Positions 47,202-54,876 of a stretch of DNA of 64,000 nt are shown here, in pieces. The translations under genes were made by a program, and so were the position numbers. Within the stretch, counting starts at the first letter, position 1. The number at the start of each line of letters is the position of its first letter. Below the pieces are notes generated by a model that saw nothing but the letters and a program-made list of their open reading frames with translations, had not been told where the DNA came from and searched no databases. Source of the stretch: Streptomyces asiaticus (GTDB taxonomy: Bacteria; Actinomycetota; Actinomycetes; Streptomycetales; Streptomycetaceae); contig NZ_JAGSHX010000006.1 of the NCBI RefSeq assembly GCF_018138715.1, positions 7,068,001 to 7,132,000 of the forward strand, in the 5' to 3' direction.

Positions 47202-47959
47202 CCGCCATGGTCGACATCCGCTCCGTCCACAAGAGCTTCGGGTCCCTGGAGGTGCTGCGCGGCATCGACCTGGAGGTGCGCTCCGGGGAGGTGGCCGTCG
47301 TCCTCGGCCCCTCCGGCTCCGGCAAGTCCACCCTGCTGCGCGCCATCAACCACCTGGAGAAGGTGGACAGCGGCTGGATCAGCGTCGGCGGCTCGCTGGT
47401 CGGCTACCGCCGCCAGGGCGACCGCCTCCACGAGCTGCGCGAACGCGAGATCCTCAAACAGCGCACCCGGATCGGCTTCGTCTTCCAGAACTTCAACCTC
47501 TTCCCGCATCTGACGGTGCTGGAGAACATCGTCGAGGCGCCGATATCGGCGTTGCGCCGCCCCAGGAAGGAGGCGGTGCGCGCCGCCGAGGCGCTGCTCG
47601 ACCGGGTCGGTCTGGCCGACAAGGCGGCCGCGTACCCCCGGCAGCTCTCCGGCGGACAGCAGCAGCGGGTGGCGATCGCCCGCGCCCTCGCCCTGGAGCC
47701 CGAGCTGCTGCTCTTCGACGAGCCGACCTCCGCGCTCGACCCCGAACTGGTCGGCGAGGTCCTCGATGTCATCAAGGACCTGGCCCACCAGGGCACCACG
47801 ATGATCGTCGTCACCCATGAGATCGGCTTCGCGCGGGAGGTCGCCGACACCGTCGTCTTCATGGACGGCGGCCGGATCGTCGAGCGGGGCACACCCGCCG
47901 AGGTGCTCGACACCCCGAGCCACGAGCGCACCACATCATTCCTCTCCAAGGTCCTCTGA
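47198..47959 (+). CDS. Polar amino-acid ABC transporter ATPase
   Basis: A 253-aa protein: Walker A GPSGSGKS, Q-loop FVFQNFNLFPHL, signature LSGGQQQR, Walker B LLLFDEPTSALD, switch His VTHE. GlnQ/HisP subfamily with the typical VKGYRRQ-like insert (SLVGYRRQGDRLHELRE) after the P-loop. ATG 47198 overlaps the permease stop. Confidence 0.94.
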   Translation: MTAMVDIRSVHKSFGSLEVLRGIDLEVRSGEVAVVLGPSGSGKSTLLRAINHLEKVDSGWISVGGSLVGYRRQGDRLHELREREILKQRTRIGFVFQNFNLFPHLTVLENIVEAPISALRRPRKEAVRAAEALLDRVGLADKAAAYPRQLSGGQQQRVAIARALALEPELLLFDEPTSALDPELVGEVLDVIKDLAHQGTTMIVVTHEIGFAREVADTVVFMDGGRIVERGTPAEVLDTPSHERTTSFLSKVL

Positions 47960-48012
47960 GGCCACCGATGTTCACGAGATCACCGATGTTCAGCTACGCA
48001 AGGAGCACCCCC

Positions 48013-48975
48013 GTGCAGACCCGCCGCACCCTCGTCGCCGCCGTCGCCGCGCTCACCGCCTCCGCCCTGCTCGGCGGCTGCGGCGACGGCGATGCCCAGG
48101 AGTCGGTGGGCTCCAAGGGCTCGAAGAACGCCATCAACATCAGCCCGGACCAGCACCGCGTCAGAGGGAAGAAGGTCGACTCGATCGCGGCGAAGGTCCC
48201 GGCCGCGATCCGGGAGCGCGGCACCCTGCGCATCGGCGGCAGCGCCGACGCCTCCGCCCCGCTCGGCTTCTACGCGACCGACGACAAGACCCGGATCGGC
48301 TCCGAGATCGACATCGCCACGCTGGTGGCCGACACCCTCGGGCTCAAGGTCGACTTCCAGTCGGTCTCCTGGGAGAACCTCTTCGTCGGCCTGGACAGCT
48401 CCAAGTTCGACGGCGTGTTCTCCAATGTGACGGTCACCGAGGAGCGCAAGGAGAAGTACGACTTCGCCACCTACCGGCTGGACGATCTCGCCTTCGAGGC
48501 CAAGAAGGGCACCTCCTGGCGGGTCAAGGGGCCGAAGGACGTGGCGGGCAAGACCGTCTCGGTCGCCTCCGGCACCAACCAGGAGAAGATCCTGGTCGAT
48601 TGGAGCAAGCAGAACGAGAAGGCGGGCCGCAAGCCCGTGGACATCAAGTACTTCCAGAAGGACACCGACTACTACCTCGCCCTCCAGTCCGGCCGTATCG
48701 ACGCCTACTTCGGCCCGAACCCCACCTCCGCCTACCACGTCGCCTCGGCCGGCCAGACCCAGATCATCGGCCGCTTCTCGGGCGGTGGCGACCAGGTGCA
48801 GGGCAAGATCGCGGCCACCACCAAGAAGGGCAGCGGGCTGGTCGACGCCTATGCCGCGGCCCTGGACCACGTGATCCAGGACGGTTCGTACGCCAAGGTC
48901 CTGAAGCGGTGGGGGCTCTCCAGCGAGGCGGTGAAGAAGTCCGAGATCAACCCGCCGGGTCTGCCCAAGCCGTGA
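48013..48975 (+). CDS. Amino-acid ABC transporter substrate-binding lipoprotein
   Basis: A 320-aa family 3 solute-binding protein. GTG 48013 has AAGGAG 7 nt upstream and gives a clean lipoprotein signal (VQTRRTLVAAVAAL, then LLGGC; lipid-modified Cys23). The body begins IRERGTLRIGGSADASAPLGF. FDGVFSNVTVTEERKEKYDF and DAYFGPNPTSAYHVA are the ligand-gating regions. In-frame ATGs at 47968 and 47986 would put extra residues before the signal. The ligand is a polar or aromatic amino acid, not determinable. Confidence 0.92.
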   Translation: MQTRRTLVAAVAALTASALLGGCGDGDAQESVGSKGSKNAINISPDQHRVRGKKVDSIAAKVPAAIRERGTLRIGGSADASAPLGFYATDDKTRIGSEIDIATLVADTLGLKVDFQSVSWENLFVGLDSSKFDGVFSNVTVTEERKEKYDFATYRLDDLAFEAKKGTSWRVKGPKDVAGKTVSVASGTNQEKILVDWSKQNEKAGRKPVDIKYFQKDTDYYLALQSGRIDAYFGPNPTSAYHVASAGQTQIIGRFSGGGDQVQGKIAATTKKGSGLVDAYAAALDHVIQDGSYAKVLKRWGLSSEAVKKSEINPPGLPKP

Positions 48976-49481
48976 CCCGCTGACGCCCCGAAGCACGGGG
49001 AAGGCCCCGACCATGGCCGTACCGACCGGCACCCTGCCTTTGGCCGCCGCCATCGACGGCGACGGGCAGTACCAGGCGCCGTGAGCGCGGGGTGTTCCGC
49101 ACCGCGTACACCGGTCCGACACTCCGCGACCACCTGGGACTTCCCCATCCGGGGGAGCGGGGCTGAGCGGCCGCGCGGCGGCCCGGCCGCCGCGGCGCGA
49201 TACGTCCGTGCCATAACGGAACCCGATCGCCCGCGCGTCCGTCTCACCGGATACCCAAGGGGATGGGAGCACAAGCCCCGGCGGCCTGAACCCGCCGGGG
49301 CTATGTGGCGTGTGCCCGGTGGCTGTTCCGAATTGTCCTCTTGCGCGCTGCGCCTGGAGCCACGAATACTTCCGGAAGCGCTTGTCAGGGGCACGCCGAA
49401 TCGGTCATATCGGCGTGCTCATTGACTGCGCCTCACGGGCCTGCCCACCCAAGCGGACCCCCGATTCCCCCGGAGGAAGAG
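48976..49481. other. Intergenic region of about 500 bp
   Basis: Between the ABC operon and the first protease gene. It contains a strong terminator hairpin (49274-49302). It also has CTTCCGGAAG, a 10-bp palindrome near 49370, which may be an operator of the protease promoter. No gene is supported. Confidence 0.45.
49274..49302. terminator. Hairpin, 11-bp perfect stem
   Basis: AGCCCCGGCGG (49274-49284), 7-nt loop, CCGCCGGGGCT (49292-49302). It is isolated from upstream transcription. Confidence 0.6.
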
Positions 49482-50387
49482 TTGAGGATCAAGCGCAACG
49501 CCCCCCACAGCAAGCAGGCGAGACGTATCGCCCTGATCGCCGCGACCTCCGCCCTGGTGGCCGGAACGGCACTGGCCGCCCCCGCCGCCTACGCCGGTAG
49601 CGACGGCGCCCGCACCTTCAGCGCGGCCGAGGCCAAGTCGGCGAGCAGCGCCGTCCTCGAGGCCGATGTCGCGGGCACCGCCTGGTATGTCGAGAAGGGG
49701 ACCAACAAGCTCGTGGTCACCGCCGACAGCACGGTGTCCAAGAGTGAGATAGCCAAGATCAAGAACACCGCCGGCTCGAACGCCGACGCCATCGAGGTCA
49801 AGCGGACCTCCGGCAAGATTCAGAAGCTGATCGCGGGCGGCGACGCGATCTACGCGAGTAGCTGGCGCTGCTCCCTCGGCTTCAACGTGCGCAACAGCAG
49901 TGGGGCCAACTACTTCGTCACCGCCGGTCACTGCACCGACGGCGCCGGCACCTGGTGGTCGAACTCCGGCCACAGCACCACCATCGGCCCGACGGCCGGC
50001 TCCAGCTTCCCGACCAACGACTACGGTCTGGTCCGGTACAGCGGCTCGGTCACCCCCCAGGGCACCGTCGGCAGCCAGGACATCACCTCGGCCGCCAACC
50101 CGACCGTGGGCCAGACGGTCACCCGGCGCGGCTCCACCACCGGCATCCACAGCGGCCGGGTTACCGCGCTGAACGCCACGGTCAACTACGGCAACGGCGA
50201 CATCGTCTACGGCATGATCCAGACCACGGTCTGCGCCGAGCCCGGCGACAGCGGCGGCCCGCTCTACGCCGGCTCCACCGCCCTCGGCCTCACCTCCGGC
50301 GGCAGCGGCAACTGCACCTCCGGCGGCACCACGTTCTTCCAGCCGGTCGTCGAGGCGCTGAACGCGTACGGCGTGAGCGTCTACTGA
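49482..50387 (+). CDS. Secreted serine protease, streptogrisin A/B type (S1 family)
   Basis: A 301-aa preproenzyme from TTG 49482 with GGAGGA. A signal peptide of about 38 residues ([20 protein letters not shown]) is followed by an Ala/Lys-rich propeptide to about residue 115. The mature chymotrypsin-fold protease carries the triad His150 (TAGHC), Asp180 (NDYGLV) and Ser257 (GDSGGPL), with Cys pairs as in SGPA/SGPB. Broad chymotrypsin-like specificity is expected. A strong terminator follows. Confidence 0.93.
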   Translation: MRIKRNAPHSKQARRIALIAATSALVAGTALAAPAAYAGSDGARTFSAAEAKSASSAVLEADVAGTAWYVEKGTNKLVVTADSTVSKSEIAKIKNTAGSNADAIEVKRTSGKIQKLIAGGDAIYASSWRCSLGFNVRNSSGANYFVTAGHCTDGAGTWWSNSGHSTTIGPTAGSSFPTNDYGLVRYSGSVTPQGTVGSQDITSAANPTVGQTVTRRGSTTGIHSGRVTALNATVNYGNGDIVYGMIQTTVCAEPGDSGGPLYAGSTALGLTSGGSGNCTSGGTTFFQPVVEALNAYGVSVY

Positions 50388-50431
50388 TCGACGCCGTTCC
50401 TGAAGCTGATCAACTCCGCACCAGGCTGAGC

Positions 50432-50467
50432 GAGAGCCCCCGTCCGTGCTGCCGGACGGGGGTTCTC
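50432..50467 (+). terminator. Terminator of the first protease gene
   Basis: CCCCCGTCCG (50437-50446), loop TGCTGC, CGGACGGGGG (50453-50462), extended outside by five more pairs (one G-U) to 50432-50467, 45 bp after the stop. Confidence 0.85.
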
Positions 50468-50606
50468 CGCGTCGGTGGGGAGGGCCGTTCCGGGCGGCCC
50501 GGCGGGGGTTATCCACAGCCCTCCCCACTGTTCGACGGGCGGACTATCGTGGACATCAGTACCCCACGAGGGGCATTGTTCGCGATACGGACGGCAGGTG
50601 GCCGTG

Positions 50607-51548
50607 ATGGTCGATGCGCTCGTGACATTGATAGTGGTACTGGCTTGCCTCGGCGCCCTGGGCGTGCTGGCCGCGGCGCGGGTGGTCAAGCAGTACGAGC
50701 GGGGGGTGGTCTTCCGGCTCGGGAGGCTCCGCTCGGATATCCGGGGGCCGGGGTTCACCATGATTGCTCCGTTCGTCGACCGGCTCCAGAAGGTCAATAT
50801 GCAGATCGTGACGATGCCCGTCCCCGCCCAGGAGGGCATCACCCGCGACAATGTGACCGTGCGGGTCGACGCCGTCGTCTATTTCAAGGTCGTGGACGCG
50901 GCCGAGGCGCTGGTCGCGGTGGAGGACTACCGCTTCGCCGTCTCCCAGATGGCCCAGACCTCACTGCGGTCGATCATCGGGAAGAGCGATCTGGACGATC
51001 TGCTCTCCAACCGGGAGAAGCTCAACCAGGGCCTGGAGCTCATGATCGACAGCCCGGCCGTCGGATGGGGCGTCCATATAGACCGGGTGGAGATCAAGGA
51101 TGTGTCGCTGCCGGAGACCATGAAGCGGTCGATGGCCCGCCAGGCGGAGGCCGACCGGGAGCGCCGCGCCCGGGTGATCAACGCGGACGCGGAGCTGCAA
51201 GCGTCGAAGAAGCTGGCGGAGGCCGCCTCCCAGATGGCCGACACCCCCTCGGCGCTCCAGCTGCGGCTGCTCCAGACGGTGATGGCGGTCGCCGCCGAGA
51301 AGAACTCCACACTGGTGCTGCCCATCCCGGTCGAGCTGCTGCGCTTCCTGGAGAAGGGGCAGCAGGAGATCCCGGCGGCGGCCCGGACGGAGGGTGGCGC
51401 GGAGGGCGGCGCCCCGGCCGCCGGTCCGGCCGCCGCGCCGGAGCGGGAGGCCGCGCCCGCGCAGCCGGCCCAGCCCGCCCAGCCCGCTCGGCAGGCGATG
51501 CCGACGCTCACCGAGCGCGAGCCGGAGCCGCATACGGTCGAGCGGTGA
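50607..51548 (+). CDS. Slipin (SPFH/band-7 membrane protein)
   Basis: A 313-aa protein from ATG 50607 (GTGs at 50598 and 50604 are near). One N-terminal hydrophobic helix (VTLIVVLACLGALGVLAAA) is followed by the SPFH domain (VKQYERGVVFRLGRLRSDIR, VNMQIVTMPVPAQEGITRDN, VTVRVDAVVYFKVVDA). A helical region comes next, with MARQAEADRERRARVINADAE and an Ala/Pro-rich tail. Organises membrane microdomains, often with NfeD-type or other proteases. No nfeD gene is adjacent; instead it sits between two secreted protease genes. Confidence 0.92.
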   Translation: MVDALVTLIVVLACLGALGVLAAARVVKQYERGVVFRLGRLRSDIRGPGFTMIAPFVDRLQKVNMQIVTMPVPAQEGITRDNVTVRVDAVVYFKVVDAAEALVAVEDYRFAVSQMAQTSLRSIIGKSDLDDLLSNREKLNQGLELMIDSPAVGWGVHIDRVEIKDVSLPETMKRSMARQAEADRERRARVINADAELQASKKLAEAASQMADTPSALQLRLLQTVMAVAAEKNSTLVLPIPVELLRFLEKGQQEIPAAARTEGGAEGGAPAAGPAAAPEREAAPAQPAQPAQPARQAMPTLTEREPEPHTVER

Positions 51549-51879
51549 GCCGTGGGAGGTGATGTCCGGCAAGGAGCCGCGCGAGGGGATTCCATGCGGT
51601 GATCCGCCCGATTTGACGGCTCGTCCGGATACCTGATTCGGTGCCCGTACACCTCGAAGGTGTGCGGGCACCGCCATGTCCGGACATGAGTCCGCAGTGT
51701 AAATTTCACGCCCATGACGTGAACGCGCCCTTGTGCGCGCCCGGTGGTGATGGGAATACTCGGCGGCGCAAATTGGCATGGACGCGCCCCCGGGTGGGGA
51801 GAAGCGCTATGCCGTTACGCCCTCCGGGCCCTGGCACCCCACTGCCGACGGGCCCAACCCCCCACTGGAAGGCAGAGAG

Positions 51880-52956
51880 TTGAAGCACCGCCGCATACCC
51901 AAGCGTCGTGTCGTCATCGCCGGAGCCGGCATAGCGGCTCTGGTCGCCACGGGCATCACGCTTCAGAGCGCCAACGCCGCCCCCGGTGAGCCCCAGCCCG
52001 ACACCCTCTCGGTCGGCGCCGCCGGAAAGCTCGCCAACACCCTCACCTCCTCGCTCAAGAGCGACACGGCGGGTTCGTACTACGACGCCAAGGCCAAGAA
52101 GCTCGTCGTCAACGTGGTCAACAAGGGCGTCGTGGACAAGGTCCGGGAGGCCGGGGCCGAGGCCAAGGTGGTCACCAACACCCTGGCCGAGCTGGGCAAG
52201 GTGCGCGAGACGCTGAAGCAGAAGGCCACCATCCCCGGTACCTCGTGGTCGGTGGACCCCAGAAGCAACAAGGTCGTCGTCACCGCGGACAGCTCCGTCA
52301 AGGGCACCCGGATGGCCACCCTCAACAAGGTCGCCGACGCGCTCGGCGACAAGGTCGAGGTGAAGCGCTCGGCCGGGAAGTTCTCCACCTTCATCGCCGG
52401 TGGCGACGCCATCTGGGGCGACGGTGGACGCTGCTCGCTCGGGTTCAACGTCGTCAAGGGCGGCCAGCCGTACTTCCTGACCGCCGGTCACTGCACCGAG
52501 GCCATCAGCAGCTGGTCGGACTCGCAGAGCGGCGAGGAGATCGGGACCAACGAGGGCAGCGAGTTCCCCGGCAACGACTACGGCCTGGTCAAGTACACCA
52601 AGGACACCGACCACCCGAGCGCGGTCGACCTCTACAACGGCAGCTCCCAGGAGATCACCAAGGCCGGTGACGCCACCGTCGGCCAGAAGGTGCAGCGCAG
52701 CGGCTCCACCACCCAGGTGCACGACGGCGAGGTCACCGGCCTCAATGCGACCGTCAACTACCAGGAAGGGTCGGTCGAAGGGCTGATCCAGACCAACGTC
52801 TGCGCCGAGCCCGGCGACAGCGGCGGCGCGCTCTTCGCTGGCGACACGGCGCTGGGTCTGACCTCCGGCGGCAGCGGTGACTGCTCCTCGGGCGGCGAGA
52901 CCTTCTTCCAGCCGGTGCCGGAGGCGCTCCAGGCGTTCGGCGCCGAGATCGGCTGA
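51880..52956 (+). CDS. Secreted serine protease, streptogrisin C/D-like (S1 family)
   Basis: A 358-aa preproenzyme from TTG 51880 with GGAAGG. The signal peptide (RRVVIAGAGIAALVATGITL, then QSANAA) is followed by a longer alpha-lytic-type propeptide (residues 33-170; for example YYDAKAKKLVVNVVNKGVVD). The triad is His204 (TAGHC), Asp233 (NDYGLV) and Ser314 (GDSGGALF). It resembles SGPD/SAM-P20-type enzymes. It is a paralogue of the protease 2.4 kb upstream but with a different propeptide, so not a recent tandem copy. Confidence 0.93.
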   Translation: MKHRRIPKRRVVIAGAGIAALVATGITLQSANAAPGEPQPDTLSVGAAGKLANTLTSSLKSDTAGSYYDAKAKKLVVNVVNKGVVDKVREAGAEAKVVTNTLAELGKVRETLKQKATIPGTSWSVDPRSNKVVVTADSSVKGTRMATLNKVADALGDKVEVKRSAGKFSTFIAGGDAIWGDGGRCSLGFNVVKGGQPYFLTAGHCTEAISSWSDSQSGEEIGTNEGSEFPGNDYGLVKYTKDTDHPSAVDLYNGSSQEITKAGDATVGQKVQRSGSTTQVHDGEVTGLNATVNYQEGSVEGLIQTNVCAEPGDSGGALFAGDTALGLTSGGSGDCSSGGETFFQPVPEALQAFGAEIG

Positions 52957-53040
52957 GCTGGCTGATCTGGCCGGCTCGGCTCACCCGGTGAGCGTTTCGC
53001 TCCCGCGGACCGCTTCCATATGGGCCGTGTGAACGAGAGC

Positions 53041-53077
53041 AGGCCCCCGGACACCCGTGGACGGTGTCCGGGGGCCT
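53041..53077. terminator. Bidirectional terminator, 15-bp perfect stem
   Basis: AGGCCCCCGGACACC (53041-53055), loop CGTGGAC, exact complement (53063-53077), followed by TTCCCCTTTTCC. Shared by the protease gene (rightward) and the inhibitor gene (leftward). Confidence 0.88.
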
Positions 53078-53098
53078 TCCCCTTTTCCGGTCAGTTCA

Positions 53099-53542
53099 TC
53101 AGAACTCGAAGACCAGCGTCGGGGCCGCGCTCTTGAAGCAGTTGTTCGCGAAGGTGTGCTCGTACGACACCCGGCGGCCGTCCCAGATCCCCTCGGCGGT
53201 GACCGTGATGGGGTGCCATTCCTTGGTGCACACCCGGCCGGCCTCCGCCCCGGTCCGCAGCTGACCGAACATGCCGCCCACGGAGCGGAGTTCGGCGCAT
53301 GCCTGAGTGGGGGCCGGGTGGGTACCGGTGGGGGTGGGGCGACAGCTCAGAGTCACCGCCCGCTGGACCTCGGTGGTGGCCGCGTCGGCTCCCCAGCCGA
53401 CGGTCAGGACCAGCGCGGACGGCGGATACAGGCTCTGCGGCTTGGCGGGTGCGGCGTGTGCCGCACCGCTCGTGCCGATCCCCAGCACGGCGCTCACGGC
53501 CAGTGCGGCTCCCAGCCCGATCGCCCCAGTAGTCTTCCGCAT
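53099..53542 (-). CDS. Streptomyces subtilisin inhibitor (SSI, I16 family)
   Basis: A 147-aa secreted inhibitor from ATG 53542 (AAGGGA 9 nt upstream). The signal peptide ends near AAHA-AP (residue 31). Four Cys (67, 82, 105, 135) form the two SSI disulfides. Aligning VCTKEWHP with the SSI reactive loop CPMVYDP puts the scissile bond at Lys107-Glu108, so P1 is Lys and trypsin-like proteases should be the preferred targets. The end [18 protein letters not shown] is standard. It is convergent with the protease gene. Confidence 0.93.
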   Translation of the reverse strand: MRKTTGAIGLGAALAVSAVLGIGTSGAAHAAPAKPQSLYPPSALVLTVGWGADAATTEVQRAVTLSCRPTPTGTHPAPTQACAELRSVGGMFGQLRTGAEAGRVCTKEWHPITVTAEGIWDGRRVSYEHTFANNCFKSAAPTLVFEF

Positions 53543-54012
53543 TTCGAACACTCCCTTGCTCGTCGTTGCAGATACCGGACGGAGTTCTACGCGGTGCGCG
53601 TCAGGAACGCACGTCGATCGAGCACTTCCGGTCGCTACAAGTAGTCGTTCGGTGGCTTATTGTCGCGTGCGGTGGATGTCCGGGCGCGGAACGCCGCGTG
53701 GCGACCGGGTGCGCGGAGCCGCGCGCATTGCGCCCCTCGAGGGACCCCGTCCGCCGTCTCGCGCTCCTGCGGATGGCGTGCTCAGTGAGGTGCCGAGGTG
53801 CTCAAATCGATTCAAGGATGCTCAGGTGAGCAAGATCGAGTGATGTTCGTGATGCCTCTGGGGTGAGGGCTGTCGCGTGCCACGCCAGGGCGAGAACCTG
53901 CCAGGGCAAGCCGACCGGCGGAGTGGGGTCGGAGCCCGGAATCCGCGGCTCCCTCGGGGCCGTCCCAGGGCTGTCCGGCGGACCACGCGACGGAGCCGCA
54001 TATCGAGGCTTG

Positions 54013-54131
54013 CCCCTCCCCGCCCCTTCCCGAAACTGAGGCGTCGCCCCAGATCCCTGCCCCCGGGGTCGATGCCCCGGCGCCGGGGTCCAGGGGCGAA
54101 GCCCCTGGTATCGGGAAGGGGCGGGGAGGGG
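54013..54131. repeat. Dispersed hairpin element, copy D
   Basis: Perfect 20-bp inverted arms (54013-54032 and 54112-54131) identical to those of copy C. The 79-bp interior contains GGGGTCGATGCCCC, and GGGGC-type mini-hairpins. It is the most compact copy, downstream of the PPOX gene. Confidence 0.88.
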
Positions 54132-54167
54132 AACAGCCCGCCGCAGGCGTCAAGGCCCGTCGGGCCC

Positions 54168-54629
54168 CTAGCCGTCCTGGCCCAGCTCTCCGCTCAGGGG
54201 TCCGGTCCGGCTTCCCCAGCCGTAGCCGCGCTCCGCGCGCAACCGCACCACCAGCCGCCGCTCGGCCACCATCGCCGCGCGGAACTCCTCCCAGTCCGGA
54301 TGCTCGCCCTGGATCGCGCGGTAGACCTCCACCAGCTCATCGGCGGTGGCGTCATGGGGATCGGCGGCGACCGGTGTCAGCTCGGCATCGCCCTCGGCCA
54401 CCAGATAGGAGTAGTGGTCCCCGCTGGTGACGTAGAAGCTCGCGCGCGGATCGCGGCGCAGATTGCGGGTCTTGGCGCGGTCGTCGGTGACGGAGATCCG
54501 GATGAGGCGCGTCGCGGGGTCATAGGTGAAGGCGACATTGGACAGCTGCGGCCGTCCGTCCCGCTTGAGGGTGACGAGCGCGCCGGTGCGCTGCTCCCGT
54601 AGCAGATCGAGCAGGGATCCCTCCGTCAT
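54168..54629 (-). CDS. PPOX-class (pyridoxamine-oxidase-fold) flavin/F420-binding protein
   Basis: A 153-aa split-barrel protein: LREQRTGALVTLKRDGRPQL, SNVAFTYDPATRLIRISVTD, KTRNLRRDPRASFYV, and a C-terminal RAERGYGWGSRT. This is the common Streptomyces PPOX-class F420-dependent type, which reduces quinones, biliverdin or other small molecules. The start at ATG 54629 gives the usual N-terminus MTEGSLLDLL; ATG 54641 is possible. No clear ribosome site. Confidence 0.85.
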   Translation of the reverse strand: MTEGSLLDLLREQRTGALVTLKRDGRPQLSNVAFTYDPATRLIRISVTDDRAKTRNLRRDPRASFYVTSGDHYSYLVAEGDAELTPVAADPHDATADELVEVYRAIQGEHPDWEEFRAAMVAERRLVVRLRAERGYGWGSRTGPLSGELGQDG

Positions 54630-54792
54630 GGTGATCAGCATACGCATGGGCCGGTGGCCCGCCTACTGGTTCGACCCACCGGCTTCCGCTTCGATCCACC
54701 GGCGTCCGCGTGCCGCGTTCACAAGGCGACACGCAGGATTAAAGGGCGTTTTAGGTGCTTATGGTGGAGAGGGAAGTGCCATCGAAGCCGAC

Positions 54793-54808
54793 TCGCACGC
54801 GTGTTCGA
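54793..54808 (+). promoter_or_regulatory. LexA-binding (SOS) box of the dnaE2 operon
   Basis: TCGCACGCGTGTTCGA matches the actinobacterial SOS palindrome TCGAAC-N4-GTTCGA with a single mismatch (C for A at the fourth base). It is flanked by a symmetric C/G pair. It lies 69 bp before the dnaE2 start, so DNA damage should induce the operon. Confidence 0.8.
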
Positions 54809-54876
54809 GAATGGGGTTATGGTGGGGCGTGGGAGATGCAGGGTCGGTCAGGGGGTGTGAGCAGCGGGAGGTGCGG

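Noticed and set aside
48976..49481. Small gene (frame at 49081-49425)
   Set aside because: No ribosome site, contains the terminator hairpin, composition unlike a protein.
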